A stretch of DNA of 64,000 nt. Origin: Bacillus methanolicus. Its GTDB lineage: Bacteria; Bacillota; Bacilli; Bacillales; Cytobacillaceae. This document shows, piece by piece, positions 25,167-36,614 of this stretch. Every line of letters begins with the position of its first letter. Positions within the stretch are counted from its first letter, which is position 1. The position numbers and the translations under genes are program-made. The notes under the pieces were generated by a model. That model saw nothing but the letters and a program-made list of their open reading frames with translations. It did not search any database and had not been told where the DNA came from. The DNA is taken from contig NZ_VTQX01000014.1 of NCBI RefSeq assembly GCF_008764295.1, positions 39,024-103,023 of the forward strand, in the 5' to 3' direction.

Positions 25167-25871
25167 ATGCCAAAATACGAGACTATTTCATCCGTAATGA
25201 GAGAAAGAATAAAAAATCAGTTTTATCCCATCGATCAACCAATACCAGATGAAATTACATTAGCAAAAGAGTTTCAGTGCAGCCGAATGACTATGAAACG
25301 GGCGCTGGATATTTTAGTGAAAGAAGGTTTGCTGTACCGGAAAAGAGGGCACGGAACTTTTATTATTCAATCTGCTATATCTCAGAATGTTGTAAACGTT
25401 GGTACAAACGAGATTTTAGGCTTGTCGCGCCTTTTAAAGGGGAAGAAAGTGACGAGCGAAGTGATTAAATTTGATGTCCAATTTCCTACGCAAGAAGTCG
25501 CAGAGCATTTAGCAATAGACGTAAAAACTCCTGTTTATTTTTTAATCCGTCTGCGATTGGTCGATGATGAACCATATGTTATGGAAAGGACATATATGCC
25601 CACGATCTTGATTCCAGGAATCACAGATGATATTTTACATGGCTCGATCTATTCATATATTCGGGAGACGTTAGGACTTACAATTGCAGGATCCCATCGA
25701 AAAATACGGGCATGTAAATCAGAAGAGCTTGATCATCAATATTTGGCATGCTTACCTGATGACCCCATTTTAGAAGTGGAACATGTCGGTTTTTTAAATA
25801 ATGGAGTACCATTTGAATACTCTTTTTCACGGCATCGCTATGACAAATTTGAAGTGACGACTATCAACTAA
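25167..25871 (+). CDS. gmuR: GntR/HutC-family transcriptional regulator (GmuR-like)
   Basis: The 234-residue regulator has an N-terminal winged helix (LAKEFQCSRMTMKRALDILV, residues about 31-50, then GLLYRKRGHGTFI) and a C-terminal UTRA sensor domain (PVYFLIRLRLVDDEPYVMER). In B. subtilis GmuR represses the gmu operon and senses a phosphorylated sugar; position between the glycosidase and kinase genes is the same here. ATG 25167 follows AAGGTGGAG; an adjacent GTG at 25164 is possible. Confidence 0.9.
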   Translation: MPKYETISSVMRERIKNQFYPIDQPIPDEITLAKEFQCSRMTMKRALDILVKEGLLYRKRGHGTFIIQSAISQNVVNVGTNEILGLSRLLKGKKVTSEVIKFDVQFPTQEVAEHLAIDVKTPVYFLIRLRLVDDEPYVMERTYMPTILIPGITDDILHGSIYSYIRETLGLTIAGSHRKIRACKSEELDHQYLACLPDDPILEVEHVGFLNNGVPFEYSFSRHRYDKFEVTTIN

Positions 25872-25895
25872 CACCACGTATTGGAGGGATAAGCT

Positions 25896-26759
25896 ATGCT
25901 AGGAGCCATTGAAGCAGGTGGCACAAAATTTGTTTGCGCCGTTGGCAATGAAAAAGGAATGATTGCCGAGCGTATACAAATTCCCACAACTAGACCAATT
26001 GAAACGCTCCATGAAGTGAGCACCTTTTTTCGAAAATTTAAAGTTGACGCAATCGGAATCGGTTCTTTTGGACCCATTGATGTAAATGAAAAAAGCCCTA
26101 CCTATGGATATATTACTTCCACACCCAAAACAGCTTGGCGAAATTTCCCCTTCGTGAAAACGATAAAGGAAGCATTTTCAGTTCCAATCGGTTTTAATAC
26201 AGACGTCAACGCCGCCGCTTTAGGGGAAGCAAAACTCGGAGCTGCAATCGGGTTAGACAGCTGTCTTTATATTACTGTCGGGACTGGAATCGGAGCAGGA
26301 GCGCTAGTACAGGGACGATTATTACAGGGCTTATCGCATCCTGAAATGGGACATACCTATGTTCGACGTCACCCACAAGATTTATTTGCAGGAAGTTGTC
26401 CTTATCATAAGGACTGTTTGGAAGGCTTAGCTTCAGGTCCAAGTATTGAAAGACGTTGGGGACAGACTGGAGTAACTCTTTCGGAACGCTCTGAAGTGTG
26501 GGAGTTAGAAGGTTATTATATCGCTCAGGCACTTGTGCAATATATTCTGATTCTTTCACCGAAAAAGATCATTCTTGGCGGTGGAGTGATGAAGCAAAAG
26601 CATGTATTTCCTTTTATTTATCACCATTTAACAGAGCTTTTGAATGGTTATGTAGAATTACCTGAGCTAACCAATTATATTGTTTCTCCTCAATTGGGGG
26701 ATGACGCTGGGATAACAGGAGCTTTATTACTGGCTTATGAGGCATTACAACAAAACTAA
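25896..26759 (+). CDS. gmuE: ROK family fructokinase/mannokinase (GmuE-like)
   Basis: The 287-residue ROK sugar kinase begins with the phosphate motif GAIEAGGTKF and has the zinc-binding ROK signature (GHTYVRRHPQDLF, then CPYHKDC and LEGLASGPSI). The catalytic Asp lies in GFNTDVNAAALGEAKLG. It phosphorylates fructose or mannose released inside the cell, with the isomerase next door converting mannose-6-P and fructose-6-P. ATG 25896 follows TTGGAGGG, 24 bases after the regulator gene. Confidence 0.92.
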   Translation: MLGAIEAGGTKFVCAVGNEKGMIAERIQIPTTRPIETLHEVSTFFRKFKVDAIGIGSFGPIDVNEKSPTYGYITSTPKTAWRNFPFVKTIKEAFSVPIGFNTDVNAAALGEAKLGAAIGLDSCLYITVGTGIGAGALVQGRLLQGLSHPEMGHTYVRRHPQDLFAGSCPYHKDCLEGLASGPSIERRWGQTGVTLSERSEVWELEGYYIAQALVQYILILSPKKIILGGGVMKQKHVFPFIYHHLTELLNGYVELPELTNYIVSPQLGDDAGITGALLLAYEALQQN

Positions 26760-26776
26760 AAAGGGAGGAACTTTAA

Positions 26777-27727
26777 TTGCAACTGCAACCATTATTTTTA
26801 AAACCAATTTTTCAGGAAAGAATCTGGGGTGGTACATTATTAAAGAAACACTATGGCTATAATATTCCTTCAGAAAAAACGGGTGAATGTTGGGCAATTT
26901 CTGCCCATCCCAACGGTCCATCGATCATTGAAAATGGCCATTTTGCTGGGAAAACGTTAGCAGAGTTATGGATGGAATATCCTGAGCTATTTGGTCATCC
27001 GCTTGATAAGGCGTTTCCCCTTTTAACTAAGATCTTGGATGCTAATATGGATTTATCTGTTCAAGTCCATCCTGATGATACATATGCTAAGAAGAACGAG
27101 AACGGAGAATTAGGGAAAACGGAATGTTGGTACATTATTGATTGTAAAGAAGATGCTGAAATGATTTTCGGCCATAACGCGCAAACGAAAGAAGAGCTTG
27201 AAGAAATGATCGCTCAAGGCAAATGGAACGATTTGCTTCGCCGTGTCAAAATAAAGCCCGGTGATTTCTTCTATGTCCCTAGTGGAACGATACACGCGTT
27301 ATGTGAAGGGACCCTTGTATTAGAAACGCAACAAAGCTCTGATACGACATATCGAGTATACGATTATGGGCGTCATGATGAAAAAGGAAACCTTCGTGAA
27401 CTCCACTTAAATAAGGCGCTTGAAGTAACACAAGTTCCACATAAAGCCGTAAAAACAACACCAATTATAGAAACAAAGGAAAATGTAACGATTACCACTT
27501 TTATTCAATCAGAGTTTTTCTCTGTATCCAAATGGGAAATAAGCGGAATTGCCAAATTCTCTGAAGGGGTGAGATATTTGCTTATGAGTGTTTTAAAAGG
27601 CGAAGGTACATTCCAGTATGATGGTCATGCGTACCCAATAAAGAAAGGAGTTCACTTTGTCGTCCCTGTAGGCATGGGTGAATTTGCAATATCGGGAAAC
27701 TGTGAATTGATCGTTTCTCATCCTTAA
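26777..27727 (+). CDS. gmuF: Mannose-6-phosphate isomerase, class I (GmuF-like)
   Basis: The 316-residue cupin enzyme converts mannose-6-P to fructose-6-P. The zinc ligands are visible in LSVQVHPDD (Gln, His), GKTECWYII (Glu) and VPSGTIHAL (His). The start is TTG 26777 after GGGAGGAAC. With this enzyme mannose-containing fragments imported by the PTS enter glycolysis, completing the gmu set apart from the extracellular mannanase, which is absent. Confidence 0.94.
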   Translation: MQLQPLFLKPIFQERIWGGTLLKKHYGYNIPSEKTGECWAISAHPNGPSIIENGHFAGKTLAELWMEYPELFGHPLDKAFPLLTKILDANMDLSVQVHPDDTYAKKNENGELGKTECWYIIDCKEDAEMIFGHNAQTKEELEEMIAQGKWNDLLRRVKIKPGDFFYVPSGTIHALCEGTLVLETQQSSDTTYRVYDYGRHDEKGNLRELHLNKALEVTQVPHKAVKTTPIIETKENVTITTFIQSEFFSVSKWEISGIAKFSEGVRYLLMSVLKGEGTFQYDGHAYPIKKGVHFVVPVGMGEFAISGNCELIVSHP

Positions 27728-27879
27728 AAAATAATAGACAAAATCGTCTGGTTTCGTACCTTTGTGGCTCTAATCGTTTCCCTCGTAAACACTAACAAAA
27801 AGGGCACAAAAGTTCATAAGCAAAGAATCTTGGTCGTAACTTACGTAAATAATGATCATGAAGATTAGTCTGCATGTAG

Positions 27880-29382
<1,503 letters not shown>

Positions 29383-29426
29383 CTAGTGATCACTTCATAT
29401 TTTTATGGTTAGGATAGATGCTGTTA

Positions 29427-30539
29427 ATGAAAAAAATTATAGAAAAAATACGATTTGTATGGGCAATCCCATCTTTTCCAGTTTTATTTCTTATTAATAC
29501 AATTTTTGGATTGTCGATGTCTTTCTTTGTCCCTTTTTCATCTCTCTTCGGTATTGATGAAGTAGGGATGACGAACGCAAGCTTCGGGATCTTTATGACC
29601 GTTATGGCAGTTGGTGGAGTGGTGATTAGCAGTTATATCGCCAAACGTTCCGACTTAAAAACAAACCGGAGAACATTACTGCTGCTCACATCTTTTACAG
29701 GAATTCTTGGCTACTCCATGTTTGCATTTTTACGTGATTATCTAGCTTTGCTCATAACAGCTTTTGTATTACTTGGAACAACAGCTGCAGCAGTACCGCA
29801 GCTATGGGCATATGCTAGAGATGCCTTAAAAGCTGCCTGTATTGCCAGTGAAGAAACCCCTTTTGTTATGAATGTTTTTCGTATGTTTTTCGCACTGTCA
29901 TGGACGATCGGACCGGCATTAGGTTCCTGGCTACTTATTATGATTGGGTTCAAAGGGTTGTTTTTATTTGTCGCAGCAGGCTATTTACTAGCATTTTTAA
30001 CGATTTTCTTTTTTTTGAAAAAGTTAGAGACACAAAGTGAAGCACGAAAAGAATCAATAGCCATAAGGAACTATTTGTCAAAGCCACATATTCTTGCTAA
30101 TCTAGGTGCCGCTCTGCTATTAGCAGCTGCCACATCGATCCATATGTTAAATGTTCCTCAGTTTGTCATGAAAGTCCTTGATGGAACAGAGGTCGATGTC
30201 GGAGTAATCTTCAGCGTTCCACCCATTTTTGAGGTGCCTTTTATGATTGCTCTTGGCATCCTAGCAACTAAAATGGATAACGGACTCCTTGTTAAAGCAG
30301 GATTTTTTATCGCTTTTACTTATTTCTTATTGTTTAGTTTTGTAACAGAAACCTGGCAAATCTATCCACTGCAAATATTAAGTGCGGCTCAAGTATCGAT
30401 TACCGCAGGAATAGCGATCTCATATTTTCAAGATTTTATTCCAACTGCACAAGGTACAGCAACGACTCTGTATTGTAATTTTAAATCTTCTGAAATACAC
30501 TCTCTACATCTCGATAACCAGTGCGGTCATCCCCACTAG
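29427..30539 (+). pseudogene. Truncated MFS sugar efflux transporter (SetA-like)
   Basis: The first ~350 residues have MFS layout: membrane segments from FPVLFLINTIFGLSMSFFVP on, motif-A-like SYIAKRSDLKTNRRT, and a second half starting near ILANLGAALLLAA. This resembles sugar efflux (SetA) transporters of about 390-400 residues. After IPTAQGTATTLYCN the sequence departs from the family and ends within about 20 unrelated residues, losing the last one or two helices. The break falls exactly at the stop codon of the convergent DUF5634-type pseudogene, so a deletion has joined the two. Probably inactive. It follows the beta-glucosidase by 44 bases. Confidence 0.7.
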
Positions 30540-30778
30540 GCTCGTCAGTTTCAAGTGTCCATAAATTATTTAAAGGGGCTAAAAATTCATTCTCATTCTT
30601 TCGGAAAGAAGAGTGGATATGATAGGTTTTCTTTTGTAACAGTATAACCGATATGGTAAATACCATCCTGTCCATCTTCCTCGTAAATTCCAATTTCATC
30701 AATTTCATATTGTTCAAGATATGTTTGGAAAGGCTTTTGTAAATCATTTATGATTTGTGCTCTAGATAAGTACTCCAA
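30481..30778 (-). pseudogene. Frameshifted DUF5634-type small protein gene
   Basis: Translation from TTG 30778 (behind AAAGGAGTGATCG) reads LEYLSRAQIINDLQKPFQ...GYTVTKEN in one frame and stops at 30593. The expected C-terminal half (KTYHIHSSFRKNENEFL..., ...ETDEPSGDDRTGY..., VESVFQKI) lies in a second frame ending at 30481. A one-base loss (or equivalent) near 30620-30635 explains it. The family is a short cytoplasmic Bacillaceae protein of unknown function; my identification as DUF5634 is from memory of its sequence pattern. Confidence 0.6.
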
Positions 30779-30856
30779 TACGATCACTCCTTTAGAAAAT
30801 TCGATGTATTTAATATGGCTACTGACGTTGTAAATTATCCAAATCCTTACCAATCA

Positions 30857-31747
30857 TTATGATTGCTCCCATTTCTCTTCCAATACTATAATAAAAGCTT
30901 CAACATTTTTATTATTTTTCATAATTGGAGAATATACATAAGAAAAAGTTCTTTTAAATGGCTGCTGATTAATAGGAAGAACAGCTAAATAGCGATGAGC
31001 TATTTCTCTTTTAATAGAATTTTTCGCTAACAAGGAAAGTCCTAATCCGCTGATGACTGATTCTTTAATTGCCTGAATGCTATTCATCGTCAAAAGTGAT
31101 TTTATTTTCAGACCATTATTAGCCAAGACCTCCATTAAAAAATCGCGATTACCGGAACCTTCTTCTCGTGATAGCCAAGTTTCATTTATCAGTTCAGAAA
31201 AGTGGATTTTTTCTTTATGCACGAGTGGGTGATCAGAAGAAGAAACAATATAAAACTCTTCCTCCATGAAGGGAATAACATGAAAAACATTCTCCTTAGC
31301 CTCGCCTTCAATGAAGCCAATATCAATGCGAAACTCACGAACAGATTGCAATATTTCTTCTCTATTCCCGATCATCATTTCAATTTCAAGAGCAGGATAT
31401 TTTCTCTGTAACTCACACAGGAGGGAGGGGAGGATGTATTCGCCGATCGTATAGCTCGCACCAATTGTCAATTTTCCTGCTATTTTATGATGATATTCTA
31501 AAATCTCTTGTTTCGCCAATTCGTAAATTTTAATCATTTCTTTTGCTCGCTTTAATAGCAGCTGTCCACTTGGTGTTATTTTTAAAAACTTTGGTGAGCG
31601 TTGAAATAGTTCCGTATTAAATTCTTTTTCCAAATTTTTAATATGAAGGCTGACGGTTGGTTGAGACATTAGAAGTTTATCTGCTGTTTTCGTAAAATTT
31701 TTCACTTCCGCTAATGTCACAAATGTTTTAAGTTCTTCTAACTGCAT
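30857..31747 (-). CDS. cysL: LysR family regulator of sulfite reductase genes (CysL-like)
   Basis: The 296-residue LysR protein has the N-terminal winged helix (LKTFVTLAEVKNFTKTADKL and LLMSQPTVSLHIKNLEKEF) and a type 2 substrate-binding domain (LTIGASYTIGEYILPSLL onwards). It is divergent from cysJ, the arrangement of B. subtilis cysL, whose product activates cysJI. Length matches CysL. The 200-base gap to cysJ should hold its binding sites. Other LysR functions are possible but the location makes this the best reading. Confidence 0.82.
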   Translation of the reverse strand: MQLEELKTFVTLAEVKNFTKTADKLLMSQPTVSLHIKNLEKEFNTELFQRSPKFLKITPSGQLLLKRAKEMIKIYELAKQEILEYHHKIAGKLTIGASYTIGEYILPSLLCELQRKYPALEIEMMIGNREEILQSVREFRIDIGFIEGEAKENVFHVIPFMEEEFYIVSSSDHPLVHKEKIHFSELINETWLSREEGSGNRDFLMEVLANNGLKIKSLLTMNSIQAIKESVISGLGLSLLAKNSIKREIAHRYLAVLPINQQPFKRTFSYVYSPIMKNNKNVEAFIIVLEEKWEQS

Positions 31748-31956
31748 TCATCTCCCACCTTATGATTAGGAATCATGATGATTCCGATTATTTAAAATTA
31801 TTTTACATTTCAGCTTTTCTTCGTTAAAGTTTTTACATAGTTAAAGCTTTTCTGAAATTAAGAACACGAGATTTTTTTTGATTATAAAACCAACTTATTT
31901 GATAGGAAAAGTAAATATAATGATATATTACCAAATTTTTTGTGAGGTGGATAGTA

Positions 31957-33765
31957 TTGCAAATTCAAGTAGGAAACAGTCCATTTAATCAGGAGCAGGT
32001 TGAACTTATAAATCAGTTACTAGCAACTTTAACAGATTCACAAAAAATCTGGTTAAGTGGTTTTTTTTCAGGCTCCCTATCTAGAGATAGTGAAACAACG
32101 GCACTCAGTAATAAAGAGCAACCTACCATGACGGTAAAAGATGAAATTACGATCCTATACGGTTCACAGACAGGAAATGCTCAAGGTCTTTCAAAAAAAG
32201 CGCAAGAGGAGCTTGAAAAAAACGGCTTCAAAGTGACTGTCGCTGCCATGAACGATTTTAAGCCAAATCAACTAAAAAAGATAAACCAATTACTCATTAT
32301 TGTCAGTACCCATGGTGAAGGGGATCCTCCTGATAATGCCATTATCTTTCATGAATTTTTATACGGTAAAAGAGCACCAAAACTTGAGCACTTGCACTAT
32401 TCCGTTTTGGCACTTGGAGATAGCTCGTATGAGTTTTTTTGCCAGGTAGGAAAAGAATTTGACCGTAAACTAGAAGAATTAGGCGCTACACGGATTTATC
32501 CTCGCTTTGATTGCGATCTTGATTTTGACGAACCAGCTCAGGAATGGCTAGAAGGTGTGATCAAAAGCTTAAAAGAAGCTAATCCAGACGGCGAACCTCA
32601 AGCACTTAAGCATCTATCAACTTCGCAAACCGTTTCTGCGTATTCGAGGAGCAATCCTTTTAAAGCTGAAGTACTGGAAAATCTTAATTTAAACGGGAAA
32701 GGCTCAAATAAAGAAACACGCCACTTAGAATTATCACTAGAAGGATCGGGGCTAACCTACAAACCAGGGGATAGTTTAGGAATTATTCCTGAAAATGATC
32801 CAGCGCTCGTTGATTCTTTATTAAACGTATTAAAATGGGGCGCAGATGAATCTGTAATAATTAATAAACAAGGCGATATTTTATCATTAAAAGAAGCATT
32901 AACGAGACACTATGAAATTACGGTCATTACAAAGCCGCTTTTACAAAAAGTTCAAGAACTGCTTCAGCACCCAAATTTAGACAAACTTCTGGAGACTAGC
33001 AACGAGACAACGTTTAGAGACTACATTGAAGGGCGAGATCTTCTTGATCTCATTGAAGATTTTGGTATATGGGGGGATTCAGCACAAGAATTTGTATCGG
33101 TATTACGCAAAATACCACCGCGTTTATATTCGATTGCAAGCAGCTATGAGGCAAATCCAGACGAGGTTCACCTAACGATTGGTACAGTTCGGTATTCCGC
33201 CCATGGCAAAAATCGAAAAGGGGTTTGCTCTACTTTCTGTGCAGAAAGAATCTCTATTGGTGACAAGATCCCTGTTTTTATCCAATCTAATGATAACTTT
33301 CGCCTTCCAGATGATCCAAGTACGCCGATTATTATGGTCGGACCGGGTACAGGGGTTGCTCCATTTCGCGCTTTTATGCAAGAACGCGAAGAAACAGGAG
33401 CGACAGGGAAATCATGGATGTTTTTCGGAGATCAGCATTTTATGACTGATTTTCTCTACCAAACAGAATGGAATCAATGGTTAAACAATGAAGTACTAAC
33501 AAAAATGAGCGTTGCCTTTTCCCGTGATGGTGCTGACAAAATATATGTACAGCATCGGATGAAAGAGCATAGTAAAGAACTGTACTCTTGGCTTGAGGAA
33601 GGAGCTGTCCTTTACATTTGCGGTGATGAGAAGAATATGGCAAAGGATGTACATGAGACATTAATTGAAATTATTGCAAAAGAAGGGAATGTGAGTCGGG
33701 CAATTGCAGAAGAATATTTGAGTAATCTTCAGCAGCTAAGGCGCTATCAAAGAGACGTATATTAA
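31957..33765 (+). CDS. cysJ: Sulfite reductase [NADPH] flavoprotein alpha component
   Basis: The 602-residue electron-transfer subunit has an N-terminal flavodoxin domain (ILYGSQTGNAQGLSKKAQ near residue 67; STHGEGDPPDNA), an FAD-binding domain (PRLYSIASS, GVCSTFC) and an NADPH domain (IIMVGPGTGVAPFRAFMQER), ending RRYQRDVY as in the family. It passes NADPH electrons through FAD and FMN to CysI. TTG 31957 is the start: GAGGTGG lies upstream and the N-terminus (QIQVGNSPFNQEQ) matches known CysJ starts. cysI follows after 23 bases. Confidence 0.96.
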   Translation: MQIQVGNSPFNQEQVELINQLLATLTDSQKIWLSGFFSGSLSRDSETTALSNKEQPTMTVKDEITILYGSQTGNAQGLSKKAQEELEKNGFKVTVAAMNDFKPNQLKKINQLLIIVSTHGEGDPPDNAIIFHEFLYGKRAPKLEHLHYSVLALGDSSYEFFCQVGKEFDRKLEELGATRIYPRFDCDLDFDEPAQEWLEGVIKSLKEANPDGEPQALKHLSTSQTVSAYSRSNPFKAEVLENLNLNGKGSNKETRHLELSLEGSGLTYKPGDSLGIIPENDPALVDSLLNVLKWGADESVIINKQGDILSLKEALTRHYEITVITKPLLQKVQELLQHPNLDKLLETSNETTFRDYIEGRDLLDLIEDFGIWGDSAQEFVSVLRKIPPRLYSIASSYEANPDEVHLTIGTVRYSAHGKNRKGVCSTFCAERISIGDKIPVFIQSNDNFRLPDDPSTPIIMVGPGTGVAPFRAFMQEREETGATGKSWMFFGDQHFMTDFLYQTEWNQWLNNEVLTKMSVAFSRDGADKIYVQHRMKEHSKELYSWLEEGAVLYICGDEKNMAKDVHETLIEIIAKEGNVSRAIAEEYLSNLQQLRRYQRDVY

Positions 33766-33788
33766 AGATTTAAGCGAGAGGAGAATGG

Positions 33789-35516
33789 ATGATGGCTGAC
33801 AAAATGATCAAAGCCCCTGATGGCCCTCCAAGTAAAAATGAAAAGTTAAAAAGGGAGAGCAATTTTTTAAGAGGTACATTAAAAGAAGAGATGGCAGACC
33901 CGCTTTACGCAAGGATATCTGAAAATTCAAACCAACTCTTAAAATTTCACGGGAGCTACCAGCAGGATGATCGTGATCTTCGCAATGAACGGCAAAGACA
34001 AAAGCTTGAGCCCGCCTATCAATTTATGATTCGCGTTCGGTTGCCTGGCGGAGTTGCTACAACTGAACAGTGGCTTATCATGGATGAAATTGCTGAAAAA
34101 TACGGCAATCAAACACTTAAACTAACAACGAGACAAACATTTCAAATGCATGGTATTTTGAAGTGGAATATGAAAAACACGATGCAGGAAATCAATCAAG
34201 TGCTGCTCGATACAATTGCTGCCTGCGGAGACGTGAATCGTAACGTCATGAGCAATGCGAACCCGTTTCAATCTGAACTCCACGCTGAAGTATATGAATG
34301 GTCGAAAAAACTCAGCGATGATTTGCTACCTAAAACAAGAGCTTATCATGAAATCTGGTTAGATGAAGAAAAAATTTTTAGCAGTCCAGAAATGGAAGAA
34401 GTCGAGCCCATGTATGGACCAGTTTATTTGCCAAGAAAATTTAAAATCGGCATAGCGATACCCCCATCAAATGATGTCGATGTTTTTTCACAGGATTTAG
34501 GCTTTATTGCTATTGTTGAGGAAGATAGACTAATAGGTTTTAATGTCTTGATCGGTGGTGGAATGGGTATGACCCATGGTGATCCGGAAACCTATCCGCA
34601 AATAGCAAAAGTGATTGGCTTTTGTAAGCCAGAACAAATGTACGAAGTATCAGAAAAAATCATCACGATTCAAAGAGATTATGGAAATCGCTCCAATCGA
34701 AAAAATGCCCGCTTTAAATATACGGTTGATCGGCTCGGTCTTTCAACTGTTAAAGAAGAGTTAAACAAAAGGCTTGGTTGGCCATTAGCGCAAGCAAAAC
34801 CTTTCCAATTTGTTCATAACGGTGACCGTTTCGGTTGGGTTAAAGGAGTTAAAGGAAAATGGAATTTCACCCTTTTTATTGAAGGTGGAAGGGTGAAAGA
34901 TTTTAAGAATGCTAAAATTAAGACTGGTATTCGTGAGATTGCTAAAATTCATAAAGGAGATTTCAGACTTACTCCAAATCAAAACTTAATTATTGCAAAT
35001 GTATCAAGCCGCAATAAAAAACAAATAGATGAATTATTGGAAAAATACGGATTAACAGATGGACGTCACTTCAGCGCTTTACGCAGAAACTCGATGGCTT
35101 GTGTGGCCTTACCAACATGCGGATTGTCCATGGCAGAAGCCGAACGTTATTTACCTACTCTTATTGACAAGATCGAAACCATTATTGATGAAAATGGCCT
35201 GCGCGATGAAGAGATAACAATTCGAATGACTGGCTGTCCGAACGGCTGTGCCAGACACGCATTAGGAGAAATCGGATTTATCGGGAAGTCACTTGGCAAA
35301 TACAATATGTATTTAGGTGCGGCATTTGATGGAAGCCGCCTCAGTAAATTGTATCGCGAAAACATTGGCGAAGAGGAAATTCTATCAGAGCTAAAAATAC
35401 TCCTGCCGAGATACGCAAGGGAAAGAAAAGAAGGGGAACATTTCGGAGATTTTGTAATACGAGCTGGGATTGTTGGAGAGACGACTGATGGAACCAATTT
35501 TCATGAGCTTAAGTAA
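33789..35516 (+). CDS. cysI: Sulfite reductase [NADPH] hemoprotein beta component
   Basis: The 575-residue siroheme/[4Fe-4S] enzyme reduces sulfite to sulfide with six electrons. The cluster cysteines are Cys438 and Cys444 (CVALPTC) and Cys483 and Cys487 (TGCPNGC), the pattern of the nitrite/sulfite reductase family. [13 protein letters not shown] and [11 protein letters not shown] are conserved substrate-side stretches. Two ATG codons in tandem (33789, 33792) follow GAGGAGAATGG. It needs siroheme, made in part by sumT and sirB further downstream. Confidence 0.97.
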   Translation: MMADKMIKAPDGPPSKNEKLKRESNFLRGTLKEEMADPLYARISENSNQLLKFHGSYQQDDRDLRNERQRQKLEPAYQFMIRVRLPGGVATTEQWLIMDEIAEKYGNQTLKLTTRQTFQMHGILKWNMKNTMQEINQVLLDTIAACGDVNRNVMSNANPFQSELHAEVYEWSKKLSDDLLPKTRAYHEIWLDEEKIFSSPEMEEVEPMYGPVYLPRKFKIGIAIPPSNDVDVFSQDLGFIAIVEEDRLIGFNVLIGGGMGMTHGDPETYPQIAKVIGFCKPEQMYEVSEKIITIQRDYGNRSNRKNARFKYTVDRLGLSTVKEELNKRLGWPLAQAKPFQFVHNGDRFGWVKGVKGKWNFTLFIEGGRVKDFKNAKIKTGIREIAKIHKGDFRLTPNQNLIIANVSSRNKKQIDELLEKYGLTDGRHFSALRRNSMACVALPTCGLSMAEAERYLPTLIDKIETIIDENGLRDEEITIRMTGCPNGCARHALGEIGFIGKSLGKYNMYLGAAFDGSRLSKLYRENIGEEEILSELKILLPRYARERKEGEHFGDFVIRAGIVGETTDGTNFHELK

Positions 35517-35549
35517 GAAAATTTAGTGAGAATATTTCGTCTATAAATG

Positions 35550-35577
35550 TTGACAAATCACATCGAGATGGTAGGAT
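35550..35577 (+). promoter_or_regulatory. Candidate promoter upstream of the yezD-like gene
   Basis: TTGACA at 35550-35555 and TAGGAT at 35572-35577 have a 16-base spacer. The -10 match is moderate. Confidence 0.45.
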
Positions 35578-35615
35578 TAATATAACTTCTATCGTCCATT
35601 TTACGAACTTCTTTC

Positions 35616-35777
35616 ATGAAAGGAGGGCGAATCGCTCTGAAACAAGCAGAATGGCAAAATACGTTCAAGCATTTAGAAGAAATGCTTGCGACTATGAAGT
35701 TCGGCTCAATTACTTTAGTCGTACAGGATGGAAAGATCGTACAGATTGAAAAAAACGAAAAGATTCGTCTTCCTTAA
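35616..35777 (+). CDS. YezD-like small protein (DUF2292)
   Basis: A 53-residue frame from ATG 35616 ends in the family-typical core KFGSITLVVQDGKIVQIEKN followed by EKIRLP. YezD-like proteins are found beside cysteine/sulfate genes in Bacilli; their function is unknown. The start is unclear: AAAGGAGGG overlaps the first codons after ATG 35616, which suggests translation actually begins at a non-ATG codon such as CTG 35637 (46 residues). It lies between cysI and cysH. Confidence 0.75.
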   Translation: MKGGRIALKQAEWQNTFKHLEEMLATMKFGSITLVVQDGKIVQIEKNEKIRLP

Positions 35778-35811
35778 ACATTTCATATGAACACTTGCTG
35801 ACTAGACAAAC

Positions 35812-35861
35812 TAGAGGCAGGCTCTCCTTTAATAAATTATAAAGGGAGTCTGCCTTTTTGA
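35812..35861 (+). terminator. Terminator or attenuator between the yezD-like gene and cysH
   Basis: AGGCAGGCTCTCCTTTA pairs with TAAAGGGAGTCTGCCT around AATAAAT and is followed by TTTTTG. It lies only 23 bases before cysH, so cysH transcription either restarts here or depends on read-through. No SAM-I, T-box or other known aptamer consensus is visible upstream. Confidence 0.8.
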
Positions 35862-35883
35862 ATGGAAAAAGGAGGGTTATTCT

Positions 35884-36600
35884 ATGAAAACCGCAATAAC
35901 TTATGAGAATTGGCAGCCAATTTCCGCCCAGTTCGAAATTGATGAACCATTTAAAGGAGCGTACTCTGTACTTGAGTGGGCTTACGACATATATCCTGAA
36001 GAGAAAATCATTTACGCTTCTAGCTTTGGAGCTGAGGGAATTGTCTTAATTGACCTCATTCATCAAATAAAGCCTGATGCGCATATCGTTTTTTTAGATA
36101 CGGATTTACATTTTCCTGAAACATACGATGTGATCGAAAAAATTGAAAAACGTTTTCCTGCATTACGAATTGAAAAAAAGAAACCTGCGCTCACTTTAGA
36201 ACAACAAGCTGAAAAATATGGGACAGCATTGTGGAAACGAGAGCCGAACCAGTGCTGCCATGTCCGCAAAGTTGTACCGTTACGAGAAGCAATTGGAGAA
36301 AAAGAAGCATGGATATCAGGGCTAAGACGAGATCAATCCCCATCAAGAGCTAAGACTGAATTTCTTAATAAAGATGAAAAATTTAAAAATATAAAAATAT
36401 GTCCGTTAATCCATTGGACGTGGGACGAAATTTGGGCATATATTAAAGCACATGAACTTCCATACAATGAATTGCACGATCATCATTACCCAAGTATTGG
36501 CTGTTTTCCATGTACACAACCAGTAGCAAATGAGGGTGATTCTAGAGCAGGCCGTTGGTCTGGTAGTAGCAAGACAGAGTGTGGACTTCACACAAGCTAG
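35884..36600 (+). CDS. cysH: Phosphoadenylyl-/adenylyl-sulfate reductase
   Basis: The 238-residue PP-loop enzyme reduces activated sulfate to sulfite using thioredoxin. SSFGAEG at 46-52 is the PP-loop-type nucleotide motif, SGLRRDQSPSRA at 145-156 is conserved, and the catalytic Cys233 lies in TECGLH near the C-terminus. Cys124-Cys125 and Cys207-x2-Cys210 form the [4Fe-4S] site that marks APS-capable reductases, like the B. subtilis enzyme which accepts both APS and PAPS. ATG 35884 follows AAAGGAGGG. It is first in the run cysH-cysP-sat-cysC-sumT-sirB. Confidence 0.96.
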   Translation: MKTAITYENWQPISAQFEIDEPFKGAYSVLEWAYDIYPEEKIIYASSFGAEGIVLIDLIHQIKPDAHIVFLDTDLHFPETYDVIEKIEKRFPALRIEKKKPALTLEQQAEKYGTALWKREPNQCCHVRKVVPLREAIGEKEAWISGLRRDQSPSRAKTEFLNKDEKFKNIKICPLIHWTWDEIWAYIKAHELPYNELHDHHYPSIGCFPCTQPVANEGDSRAGRWSGSSKTECGLHTS

Positions 36601-36614
36601 AGGAGGTTGGCACG

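Noticed and set aside
25392..25405. cre-like sequence inside the GntR gene
   Set aside because: TGTAAACGTTGGTA matches only half of the palindrome and lies within coding sequence away from any promoter.
35778..35883. SAM-I (S-box) riboswitch upstream of cysH
   Set aside because: B. subtilis cysH has been linked to S-box control, but the conserved SAM-I core (CTTATCAAGAGAGG-type start) is absent here; only a plain hairpin terminator is seen.
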